From positions 1-13,681 of the forward strand of contig DASRJH010000004.1 in assembly GCA_035649575.1 (NCBI GenBank): 13,681 bases of DNA, given 5' to 3'. A program made the position numbers and the translations under genes. The notes under the pieces are model-generated. The model did not search any database. It was given only the letters and a program-made list of their open reading frames with translations, and had not been told where the DNA came from. The stretch is from DASVAL01 sp035649575. Its GTDB lineage: Bacteria; Planctomycetota; UBA1135; UBA2386. Shown in pieces: positions 7,633 through 13,681 of the stretch (its first letter is position 1; each line of letters opens with the position of its first letter).

Positions 7633-7747
7633 GCGCCCGCAGGAGCGGGCGTTTCTCGGGGTCGTGAGCACGAGTCACGGCGACAAGACTACTGCCAGCC
7701 CCGCCGCGTCTCAGCCCTTCATCTGCTTGAGCTTGGCGATGGCGCCG
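7633..7747. repeat. Direct repeat, copy B (about 115 bp)
   Basis: Partner of copy A (4970-5083). On the - strand it begins with the intact last codons and stop of the coiled-coil gene (stop 7711-7713). It continues through the intergenic gap and ends in a degenerate copy of the CWC gene start (GTG at 7676-7678, residues 'MTRAHDPEKRPLLRAQ'). There CPLCGRK has become RPLLRAQ and the frame runs into the repeat-protein gene. The overall lengths differ by only 1 bp, with two small internal length differences. Confidence 0.85.
7634..7651. other. Perfect 7-bp stem, 4-nt loop hairpin ahead of the repeat-protein start
   Basis: CGCCCGC and GCGGGCG are separated by AGGA. The hairpin lies 18 bp upstream of the ATG at 7613-7615, inside repeat copy B. 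Copy A keeps a 6-bp version with a 3-nt loop. In copy A it is simply the coding sequence of the CPLCGRK region, so structure in copy B may be inherited rather than selected. It could affect translation of the repeat-protein mRNA. Confidence 0.35.
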
Positions 7748-9186
7748 AGCACGTTCTTGCTGCTCGTGGCGCGCTTGCCGGTCTGGTACTCGCCCGTTGC
7801 GGTCGGCGTCACGCCAGCGGCACCGGCAGCGGGAGCGGCCGGTGGCGGAGAGCTCGGCGTGGGTGCGGTCGGCTGAGGCGCCGCCGACGCGGGTCCCAAC
7901 CAGGTGGGTGCAGGCGCCTCGGCGCGCACGGCCCCGTTCCTGACCGCAGCCTGGACCTGCGCCACGGACTTCGCGAGGCCCGTGATCTCGCGCTGGACCT
8001 CGCGGATCTGGGACGCGAGCTCGGCGATGCTGTCCTCGCGCATCTTCTGGATGCCGTCCGCGAGACGCGCGGTCGCTTTGTCGAGGCGGTCCTGCAGCTG
8101 GGCCACGACCTTCTCGACGTCGGGGCCGCGCAGCAGCTCCTGCACGTCTTCGCGCGCCTTCTTGGTGGCCTCCTCGATGCGCTGCAGTCTCTTGTTGGAG
8201 TCGTTGTTCTCGATCTTCTCCATCGCCGCGCCGACGCTGGACTCGATGCGCTGCAGTCGCTTGCTGGAATCGTTGTTCTCGATCTTCTCCAACGCGGCGC
8301 CGAAGGTGGACTCGAGGCGCCCGATCTGCTTCTGCAGGGGCTCGAGCGCGCGATCCGACTTCTCTTCGAGGCTCGCGATCTTCGCGGTGGCCTTGGTCAA
8401 CGAGGCCAGCAGCTCGGGCGAGATCGCGGGCTTCTGCGTGTCGTGGGCTCGCAGCTGCTGCTCGATGCGCGCGAGCGCCTTGTTCGCCGCTTCTCCGCCC
8501 GCCTCGACCGCAGTCTTCACCACGGCGAGACTGCTGTACAGCTCGGCACCCTGCCCAGTGATCTCCATCAGGGGCTTGCCATACATCTTCATGGCCTTCG
8601 TCAGGTTGTTGATCTTCTCGTCCTGACGTTGCAGCGCGCGGTTGACCTGCTGCAGGTCGTCTGCGGCGAGCGGCAGACCGCCCTGGCGGTGTGCGTCGGC
8701 GAGGCTTTGCAGGCTCAGCGTGATCTGCAGCAGTGCTTCGTTGTCGATGCTGCTCAGCACCTCCGTGGCCTCGCGTCGACTGTGCTGGGCCACGACGCGG
8801 CGATGCGTGACGCTCGCTGCGAACAGGACCGCGCCCAACAACATGAGGCTCTGCGGCGAAAAGCCTTTGACGTCCTGTTGGGTGGCGATCAGGACGGAGG
8901 ATCCCACGACGAGCACGACACCGAGCAGCATCATGACGACACCGGCAACGTCCCCCGACGGTGGCCGGGTCCCGACTTCAGGTTGTGCCTGGGGCGCCTC
9001 GTCCTCGTCCGCGGTGACCTCGGGCTCGACGTCCGCGTCCTCGATGAGGCCAGTGGGCTCGTCCAGCTCGCCGTTCTCCGCTTCGTATTGCTGCGACTCG
9101 GCCGGGTCCACGTCGGGCTCGACGGTGCTCTCGTCGAGGAAACGCGGGAGGTTAGCGTTCGTCCGGTTGTCGAGCGGTCTCTTCAT
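7711..9186 (-). CDS. Membrane-anchored coiled-coil protein with Pro/Ala-rich tail
   Basis: 491 residues, no recognised enzyme family. In order: an acidic, Glu/Asp/Pro-rich N-terminal region (about 20-75); two hydrophobic segments, about 80-101 ('VVMMLLGVVLVVGSSVLIA') and 111-127 ('SLMLLGAVLFAASV'), consistent with a membrane hairpin; a long heptad-like helical region of about 145-415 rich in Lys, Glu, Gln and Leu; a Pro/Ala-rich linker (about 421-466); and a basic C-terminal peptide ending 'GAIAKLKQMKG'. A 23-residue unit is repeated in tandem at 290-335. The topology suggests both ends lie on the same side, probably the cytoplasm, with the coiled coil as a scaffold or tether. No Shine-Dalgarno was seen before ATG 9184-9186. 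It is divergent from enzyme I (102 bp gap). Its last codons also occur, decayed, at 5050-5083. A role in polar or envelope organisation is possible but unsupported. Confidence 0.8.
   Translation of the reverse strand: MKRPLDNRTNANLPRFLDESTVEPDVDPAESQQYEAENGELDEPTGLIEDADVEPEVTADEDEAPQAQPEVGTRPPSGDVAGVVMMLLGVVLVVGSSVLIATQQDVKGFSPQSLMLLGAVLFAASVTHRRVVAQHSRREATEVLSSIDNEALLQITLSLQSLADAHRQGGLPLAADDLQQVNRALQRQDEKINNLTKAMKMYGKPLMEITGQGAELYSSLAVVKTAVEAGGEAANKALARIEQQLRAHDTQKPAISPELLASLTKATAKIASLEEKSDRALEPLQKQIGRLESTFGAALEKIENNDSSKRLQRIESSVGAAMEKIENNDSNKRLQRIEEATKKAREDVQELLRGPDVEKVVAQLQDRLDKATARLADGIQKMREDSIAELASQIREVQREITGLAKSVAQVQAAVRNGAVRAEAPAPTWLGPASAAPQPTAPTPSSPPPAAPAAGAAGVTPTATGEYQTGKRATSSKNVLGAIAKLKQMKG
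8182..8319 (-). repeat. Two tandem 69-bp coding repeats in the coiled coil
   Basis: Two units of 23 residues each, with the core 'EKIENNDS-x-KRLQ' preceded by R-L/I-E-S and G-A-A. Near-identical DNA (CTCGATGCGCTGCAGTC appears twice, 69 bp apart) indicates a fairly recent duplication. A degenerate third start 'RIEEATKK' follows. The 23-residue period is two residues over three heptads (21 residues), so the units may shift coiled-coil register. Confidence 0.85.
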
Positions 9187-9288
9187 CGGGCTCAGCGGCA
9201 GTCCACATCGATCGGCACTTGGGCGCCACGAGATGAAGCAACGCGTGTTGCAAAGTGCGGCACCGTCCCCGAAAAGCTCGTGTCAAGG
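9187..9288. promoter_or_regulatory. Divergent intergenic region, presumed promoters
   Basis: 102 bp between the coiled-coil gene (leftward) and enzyme I (rightward). Promoters for both directions should lie here. I see no confident sigma-70 hexamers. AAGG abuts the enzyme I ATG and is too close for a normal ribosome binding site. An in-frame GTG at 9280 is an alternative start. Confidence 0.35.
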
Positions 9289-11058
9289 ATGACTCGCAAG
9301 CTCAAAGGCATCGCCGCTGCTCCCGGTGTCGCGATCGCGCCGGTCGTCCAGTTCCACACCACGCTGGACCACATCCCGATGTGGAAGGTGGCAGCCGGGG
9401 CAGTGGCTGCCGAGCAGGCTCGCCTGTCCGGCGCCGTCGCCGAGGTGACGCAGAGCCTGATCGCGCTGCAGAAGGAGCTGGCCGGAGCGATCGGCAAGCA
9501 CGACGTGCGCATCTACGACGCGCAGCTCTCGATCCTGCACGATCAGACCTTCCTCGCCGATGTCGCGAACGAGATCCGCGAGCACCACGTGAATCTCGAG
9601 GTGGCGTTGCAGCGTGTCATCGCACGCTACGAGGCCGTGTTCGCCGCCATGGACAACGCGTCGATGCGGGAACGCGCCGCGGATCTGCGCGACATCGGCC
9701 GGCAGCTCGTCGGTGCGCTGCTCGCGACCGAGCGGTCGAAGTACACGGCCAACGGCGCCGACTACCTGTTCGTGGCGGACGAGTTCCTGCCGAGCGACGC
9801 CGGCATCCTCGACCGCGCGCACATCCGCGGCATCGTCACGGCGCACGGGGGCAAGTACTCACACGGCGCGATCCTCGCGCGATCTCTCGGCATCCCCTCG
9901 GTGGTCGGCATCGAGCAGATCATGCTCGCGTCGACGACCGGCACGCTCGCGATCGTCGACGGGGATGCGGGGCTCGTCATCCTCGAGCCCTCGAAGGAGC
10001 ACCTCGGCGACTACGAGCGGCGCTTGCTCGAGCAGCGCGGGGTCGAACGGCGGCTCTCGGAAGTGCGTTTCCAGCCCTCGGTCACGCCCGACGGCACGCA
10101 CGTACAGCTGTTGGCGAACGTCGAAGGCGTGCGCGATCTCGACAGCCTCGAGGTCGATACGATCGCGGGCATCGGCCTGTTTCGCACCGAGTTCGCCTTC
10201 ATGGAGCGGCGTCAGTTTCCGACCGAGGACGAGCAGGTCGTGATGTATCGCCGCGCGGTGGAGGGTGCACGCGGCAAGCCCGTGACGTTCCGCACCCTCG
10301 ACGTGGGCGGCGACAAGCCGCTCGGCTACTTCCGCATGCCGGCCGAGCGGAATCCCGTGCTCGGCTGGCGCGGCATCCGCCTCTGTCTCGACTGGCCCGA
10401 CATCCTTTACACGCAGATGCGGGCCATCCTGCGAGCCAGCGCCTTGGGACACGTCCGGATCCTGCTGCCGATGGTCAGCGGGTACGCCGAGGTCGTGAAG
10501 TGCCGCGAAGTGTTGGACCAGCTCGTCGCCGACCTCGGAGCGACCGGAGTCGCGCACGACCCGCAGGTGGAGCTCGGCGTCATGGTCGAAGTTCCCGTGC
10601 TCGTGCCGGTGCTGCCCGACGTATTGCCGCTCGTGAACTTCGTCTCGGTGGGCACGAACGACCTCGTCCAGTACCTGTTGGCGATCGACCGCGACAACCA
10701 GCGGGTTGCCAAGATGTATGATCCGTTCCACCCCGGTGTGTTGCGGGTGCTCAAGCAGATCGCGGACGCCGCGAATGCGGCCGGCAAGAGCGTGTCGATC
10801 TGCGGCGAGATCGCCGGCGACCACTGGTTCACGCCGTTGCTGGTCGGCCTCGGCTACCGAGAACTGTCCATGGCTCCTGTCTTCTTGCCGCGGGTCAAGC
10901 TGATGCTGCGCAGCTTCAAGCAGGCCGAGTGCCGCGATCTCGCGAGCCGCGCTCTCGCGATGACCTCGACCCAGGCGGTGCGGCAACTCGTGAAGGGCGA
11001 GATCCAGGGGCGCTGGAACCGCCTGCTGGCCGAGGGTGCCGAGGAGGTGCAGAAGTGA
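9289..11058 (+). CDS. ptsI: Phosphoenolpyruvate-protein phosphotransferase (PTS enzyme I)
   Basis: Cytoplasmic first enzyme of the phosphotransferase system; it takes phosphate from phosphoenolpyruvate and passes it to HPr. It has 589 residues, close to the usual 570-590. The N-terminal half has the HPr-binding helical region and the phosphohistidine domain with His192 in 'GGKYSHGAILARSLGIP'. The C-terminal TIM barrel shows 'GIGLFRTEF' (about 294-302), 'RTLDVGGDKP', 'VMVEVP' (Glu434), 'GTNDLVQYLLAIDRDN' (455-470) and the catalytic Cys505 in 'SICGEIAG'. All key residues are present, so it should be active. The open frame runs far upstream, but that part is antisense to the coiled-coil gene. 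The start is therefore ATG 9289 or GTG 9280. The stop overlaps the GTG start of the Myb-like gene. No HPr, EIIA or sugar permease is visible in the window, so it may serve a regulatory PTS or distant transporters. Confidence 0.95.
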   Translation: MTRKLKGIAAAPGVAIAPVVQFHTTLDHIPMWKVAAGAVAAEQARLSGAVAEVTQSLIALQKELAGAIGKHDVRIYDAQLSILHDQTFLADVANEIREHHVNLEVALQRVIARYEAVFAAMDNASMRERAADLRDIGRQLVGALLATERSKYTANGADYLFVADEFLPSDAGILDRAHIRGIVTAHGGKYSHGAILARSLGIPSVVGIEQIMLASTTGTLAIVDGDAGLVILEPSKEHLGDYERRLLEQRGVERRLSEVRFQPSVTPDGTHVQLLANVEGVRDLDSLEVDTIAGIGLFRTEFAFMERRQFPTEDEQVVMYRRAVEGARGKPVTFRTLDVGGDKPLGYFRMPAERNPVLGWRGIRLCLDWPDILYTQMRAILRASALGHVRILLPMVSGYAEVVKCREVLDQLVADLGATGVAHDPQVELGVMVEVPVLVPVLPDVLPLVNFVSVGTNDLVQYLLAIDRDNQRVAKMYDPFHPGVLRVLKQIADAANAAGKSVSICGEIAGDHWFTPLLVGLGYRELSMAPVFLPRVKLMLRSFKQAECRDLASRALAMTSTQAVRQLVKGEIQGRWNRLLAEGAEEVQK

Positions 11059-11789
11059 GAGCTCATGCCCTGCGGCGCGGCAACTGGGCCGTGCAGGAGC
11101 TCGAGCGGTTGCGCCTGCTGCTGCCGCGCCGCGGCGTCGAAGGGACTGCGGCTCTCTTGCACCGGTCGCCGGCCAGCGTGTTCCGCAAGGCCATGGAACT
11201 GCTGCGCGTACCGGTGCGGCGAGGCGACTGGACCGACAGCGACGATGCGCGGCTGCGGGAGTCCTGGGGTGCCGTCGATCCGCGTCTGCTCGGAGCGATG
11301 CTCGGTCGGCCGGTGCCCGAGGTGAAGCGGCGCGCTGCCCAACTGCGTGACCGCTTGCGCCACGGACCGTGGACCCGCGCCGAGATCCAGCTGCTGAAGC
11401 ACCTGTATGGCACGCGTTCCGATCACGATCTCGAAGTGTGCCTGCTGCGCGCGGAGTCCGAAATCGCGGCCACGGCGAGTCGCCTCTGCCTGGCCAAGGA
11501 CAAGCGATTCGTCGCGAGCATTGCGCGCAACGGCGAGAACTCGCGCCACGTGGTGCGACGCGCGATGCCGCGTTGGACCACGGCCCAGATCGTCCGGCTG
11601 CGATCGCTGTATGCCGACCACGACAACCTGACCGTGGCCCGCGAGATCGGTCGCACGGTCACGAGCGTCGCGAACAAGGGCAATCAGCTCGGGCTCAAGA
11701 AGTGCCTGCGTCTGTTGACCGACATCGGCCGCAGCAACGTGGCGATACGCTACGGCACCGGCGAGCGCGTATCGGAACAGGACGCCTAG
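11055..11789 (+). CDS. Putative DNA-binding protein with four Myb/SANT-like repeats
   Basis: 244 residues; function unknown. Four similar segments of about 40-45 residues each begin with G/P-x-W and continue as three predicted helices: 'GNWAVQELERLRLL' (9-52), 'GDWTDSDDARLRESW' (57-98), 'GPWTRAEIQLLKHLY' (104-146) and 'PRWTTAQIVRLRSLY' (172-214). Their later helices contain phrases such as 'LLGAMLGRPVPEVKRRAAQL' and 'VAREIGRTVTSVANKGNQLG', which resemble the recognition-helix half of Myb/SANT and GcrA-like domains. The protein is very Arg-rich and probably binds DNA. The GTG at 11055 is used because it overlaps the enzyme I TGA (GTGA), implying translational coupling. There is no membrane segment. 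Neither the DNA target nor any link to PTS function is known. Confidence 0.75.
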   Translation: MRAHALRRGNWAVQELERLRLLLPRRGVEGTAALLHRSPASVFRKAMELLRVPVRRGDWTDSDDARLRESWGAVDPRLLGAMLGRPVPEVKRRAAQLRDRLRHGPWTRAEIQLLKHLYGTRSDHDLEVCLLRAESEIAATASRLCLAKDKRFVASIARNGENSRHVVRRAMPRWTTAQIVRLRSLYADHDNLTVAREIGRTVTSVANKGNQLGLKKCLRLLTDIGRSNVAIRYGTGERVSEQDA

Positions 11790-12002
11790 GCCTCATCGCC
11801 GCGATCGGGCTGGCGCGCCGGAAGCGGCGGTGCCATGGCGCGTGACGGGGGGCGTGGGTCCCAGCGACGTGGGCAAGACCTCTGCCGTTGGTTCTTCCCG
11901 GCGCAGCGTCGGATTTGCGGCTGCCTCAACTTCCGCTCTGCTGCCGACCGATGCAGTGGCAGCGTGCGAGGCGAAACGGCGCGCGATTCACCGAGGAGTT
12001 CC
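11790..12002. promoter_or_regulatory. Intergenic region upstream of the STAS-kinase-regulator operon
   Basis: 213 bp with no supported gene. It is the largest gap in the window and the likely site of the operon promoter. A GGCGCGCC palindrome lies near 11812. A weak inverted pair GCCGC/GCGGC around 11799-11829 could be a terminator remnant but lacks a T tract. Small open frames that cross it are GC-rich shadows, including the upstream extension of the STAS frame to 11835. Confidence 0.35.
11993..11998 (+). promoter_or_regulatory. Strong Shine-Dalgarno for the STAS gene
   Basis: GAGGAG ends 4 nt before the ATG at 12003. It is the clearest ribosome binding site in the window and fixes the start of the STAS protein against an in-frame upstream extension. 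Confidence 0.8.
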
Positions 12003-12392
12003 ATGGAAATCGTTGGGAAGAAGAGCCAGGGTCTGTCGGTCACCGCGCTCAAGGACGACCAGACCGTCATCATTTCGTTCAACGACCGCAGCCTGAACTT
12101 CTACGTCACCGACTCGCTCAAGGAGTCGCTCAAGGAAACGGTCAACGCGAGGATCGCGGAGGGATACCGCCACTTCGTGTTGAACCTCGACAACGTCAAG
12201 ATCATCGACTCGTGCGGTGTCGGACTGATCATCGTCGCGAACAACGTGACGTCGTCCCAGAACAGCAAGCTCTACTTGAGCAACGTGAAGCCGTTCATCA
12301 TCAAGATCTTCGAGATCATGCGCATCAGCAAGCACCTGTCGATCTTCGACAAGGAAGACGACGCGCTGCAGGCGATCAAGAAGGGCAGCTAG
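12003..12392 (+). CDS. STAS-domain protein, anti-sigma factor antagonist-like
   Basis: 129 residues, a single STAS domain of the SpoIIAA/RsbV type. In that family, phosphorylation of a conserved serine by an anti-sigma kinase decides partner binding. The signature strand-helix is 'VKIIDSCGVGLIIVANN' with Ser70 as the predicted phosphorylation site (typical D-S-S/x-G). Other parts fit: an early beta strand 'VIISFNDRSLNFYVTDSLK', and a later 'SKLYLSNVKPFIIKIFEIM' and 'HLSIFDKEDDALQAI' as the last strand and helix. It is cytoplasmic. It is the first gene of a tight cluster, 7 bp ahead of a histidine kinase, so it may feed into or be read out with a phosphorelay. No anti-sigma factor or RsbW-like kinase is encoded in the window; the histidine kinase next door is a different family although it shares the GHKL ATPase fold. 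Confidence in the fold is high, in the partner low. Confidence 0.88.
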   Translation: MEIVGKKSQGLSVTALKDDQTVIISFNDRSLNFYVTDSLKESLKETVNARIAEGYRHFVLNLDNVKIIDSCGVGLIIVANNVTSSQNSKLYLSNVKPFIIKIFEIMRISKHLSIFDKEDDALQAIKKGS

Positions 12393-12399
12393 CGCCCGG

Positions 12400-13545
12400 A
12401 TGCTGGAGGGCCTCCGAGGCTCGCGGGGATCGTCGCCGAGGGAACCATTGAGCGCTGGACCGTCCGGGATGACCATCATCACCAACATCATGGACGGCAT
12501 CGTCCTGCTCGACCGTGCCGCCAACCTCATGTTGATGAACCCCGTGGCAGAGGATCTGCTCGGCACGAAGTCGTTCGCTGCGCTCGGCAAGCCGCTCGAG
12601 GGGCTGCAAGGTCGCGGCGAGCTGATTCGCACGTTGGTCGAAGACCACGCGCGCCTCACGACGCAGAAAGAGGTCGTGCAGACGGTCGAACTACACCACA
12701 GCGAACAGGACCTGCTCTACATCAAGTGCATCTCCTCGCGGCTGTTGGACTACCGTGGCCACGCGGCAGGCATCATCACGGTGTTGAAGGATGTCACTGC
12801 GGAGTTCAAGACCGACCAGCTCAAGAACCAGTATCTGTCGATCGTCGCGCACGAGCTGCGCACGCCGCTCACGGGCATCAAGACCTTCGCGACGATGATG
12901 GCGAAGGGCAGCCTGGGTTCCCTGTCGGAGCGGCAGCAGATGGTCTGCGAGTCGATCCGCGAACAGTCCGTGCGGCTCGAGCACCAGATCGACAAGTTGA
13001 TCAACCTCGGCAACCTCGAGTCGGCCGACTATGGCCGCGACCGCGAGATCATCACCGTCGACGAGTTCACGAACGGCTTGCTCGCGCCGTTCGAACAGCC
13101 GGCCCGCGACCGCCACATCGAGCTCACGCTGCAGGTCGATCCGACCGAGGAAAAACTGTTCGCCGACAGGGCCGATCTGAGACGCGCGTGTCAGGCCCTG
13201 GTCGAGAATGCCGTGAAATTCACCAGGGACGGCGGCCAGGTCCGCGTGCGGATCGAAGGCATGCCGGACGGTGGGCTCCGATTCGGCGTCAGCGACGATG
13301 GCATCGGCATCGACCCGCGCTACCACCGGCGCATCTTCGAGAAGTTCTTCCAGGTCGAGGACCCGCTCACACGGCACCATGGCGGCGCCGGTTTGGGCTT
13401 GTTCGTTACCCGGGGGATCGTCGAGGCGCACGGAAGTCGGATCGAAGTCTCCAGCCAACTGGGTCAGGGTGCCGATTTCTCTTTTGCGCTTCCGCTGCTC
13501 AGGCAGCTTGCGCACAGCTCACCGGACGCCGGTGTCGCGACCTAG
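12400..13545 (+). CDS. Soluble PAS-domain sensor histidine kinase
   Basis: 381 residues, no hydrophobic membrane segment, so probably cytoplasmic. A PAS-like N-terminal domain includes 'DGIVLLDRAANLMLMNPVAE' (32-51) and continues to about 135 ('GIITVLKDVTAEFK'). The dimerisation region has His151 in 'SIVAHELRTPLTGIK', the phospho-accepting site. The ATPase domain has the N box 'ALVENAVKFTRDGG' (Asn270), G1 'VSDDGIGID' (298-305), F box 'FEKFF' and G2 'GGAGLGLF' (328-335). It ends with 'GADFSFALPL'. All catalytic motifs are intact. ATG 12400 is used; a start at ATG 12469 is possible but would trim the helix ahead of the PAS core. It sits 7 bp after the STAS gene and 15 bp before a response regulator, so it forms a two-component pair, sensing something inside the cell. 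Confidence 0.92.
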   Translation: MLEGLRGSRGSSPREPLSAGPSGMTIITNIMDGIVLLDRAANLMLMNPVAEDLLGTKSFAALGKPLEGLQGRGELIRTLVEDHARLTTQKEVVQTVELHHSEQDLLYIKCISSRLLDYRGHAAGIITVLKDVTAEFKTDQLKNQYLSIVAHELRTPLTGIKTFATMMAKGSLGSLSERQQMVCESIREQSVRLEHQIDKLINLGNLESADYGRDREIITVDEFTNGLLAPFEQPARDRHIELTLQVDPTEEKLFADRADLRRACQALVENAVKFTRDGGQVRVRIEGMPDGGLRFGVSDDGIGIDPRYHRRIFEKFFQVEDPLTRHHGGAGLGLFVTRGIVEAHGSRIEVSSQLGQGADFSFALPLLRQLAHSSPDAGVAT

Positions 13546-13560
13546 CACAGGTTACAAGCC

Positions 13561-13681
13561 ATGCAACAAACCGTTCTGATCATCGAAGACGAGAAGCTCA
13601 TCATCGTCTCCACGCAGATGGTGCTCGAAGCCGCGGGCTTCCGGGTGGAGTCGGCAACGAACGGTGAGGAGGGCATCGCGA
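13561..13681 (+). CDS. Response regulator receiver domain, 3' partial
   Basis: Only the first 40 residues are in the window. 'TVLIIEDEKLIIVSTQMVLE' is the first strand and helix of a receiver domain, with the acidic pair Glu-Asp (residues 9-10) that helps bind magnesium. The following 'AAGFRVESATNGEEGI' is typical strand 2 and helix 2. The phospho-acceptor Asp and the output domain lie beyond the window edge, so the output type is unknown. It starts 15 bp after the kinase stop with no strong Shine-Dalgarno, and is expected to be the cognate regulator of that kinase. Confidence 0.9.
   Translation, partial: MQQTVLIIEDEKLIIVSTQMVLEAAGFRVESATNGEEGIA

Noticed and set aside
4970..7747. Integron-type gene cassette with attC sites
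   Set aside because: The flanking repeats contain gene ends rather than paired R'/R'' core sites, and no integrase is present in the window.
7603..9288. Upstream in-frame extension of enzyme I to give a 1151-residue protein
   Set aside because: The extra 562 residues are antisense to the coiled-coil gene. Enzyme I homology begins right at 9289.

Overview
The window is GC-rich bacterial chromosomal DNA, gene-dense on both strands, with very short intergenic gaps. Several proteins resemble those of environmental Planctomycetota or similar large-genome bacteria. These include secreted beta-propeller proteins ending in a shared-looking beta-rich tail, a di-haem peroxidase with a C-terminal extension, a cysteine-rich CWC mini-protein and Myb/SANT-like repeats. 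This taxonomic guess is an inference, because no rRNA or tRNA gene is present. Most start codons lack a clear Shine-Dalgarno sequence; the STAS gene is the exception.

Layout. (1) Positions 2-1536, + strand: the end of a biotin carboxyl carrier protein, whose stop overlaps the start of a zinc-dependent alcohol dehydrogenase-like gene. (2) Positions 1541-4719, - strand: a two-gene unit of di-haem cytochrome c peroxidase followed by a PQQ-like beta-propeller protein. The propeller gene ends 4 bp from the convergent dehydrogenase gene. (3) Positions 4796-9186, - strand: a membrane-anchored coiled-coil protein, then a large secreted protein with 13 full 47-residue repeats, then a CWC-family cysteine-rich protein. 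(4) Positions 9289-11789, + strand, divergent from the coiled-coil gene: PTS enzyme I overlapping a protein with four Myb/SANT-like helical repeats. (5) Positions 12003 to the window end, + strand: a STAS anti-sigma-antagonist-like protein, a soluble PAS histidine kinase and the start of a response regulator, a compact signalling operon.

The most unusual structure is a diverged direct repeat of about 115 bp (4970-5083 and 7633-7747) that brackets the 47-residue-repeat gene. One copy holds the intact start of the CWC gene. The other holds the intact end of the coiled-coil gene. Each copy also carries a decayed version of the other gene's end. This suggests that the coiled-coil and CWC genes were once adjacent and that the repeat-protein gene entered between them with duplication of the junction. 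The second notable item is the small four-repeat Myb/SANT-like protein translationally coupled to enzyme I. No CRISPR array, insertion sequence, transposase, integrase, rRNA or tRNA was seen.
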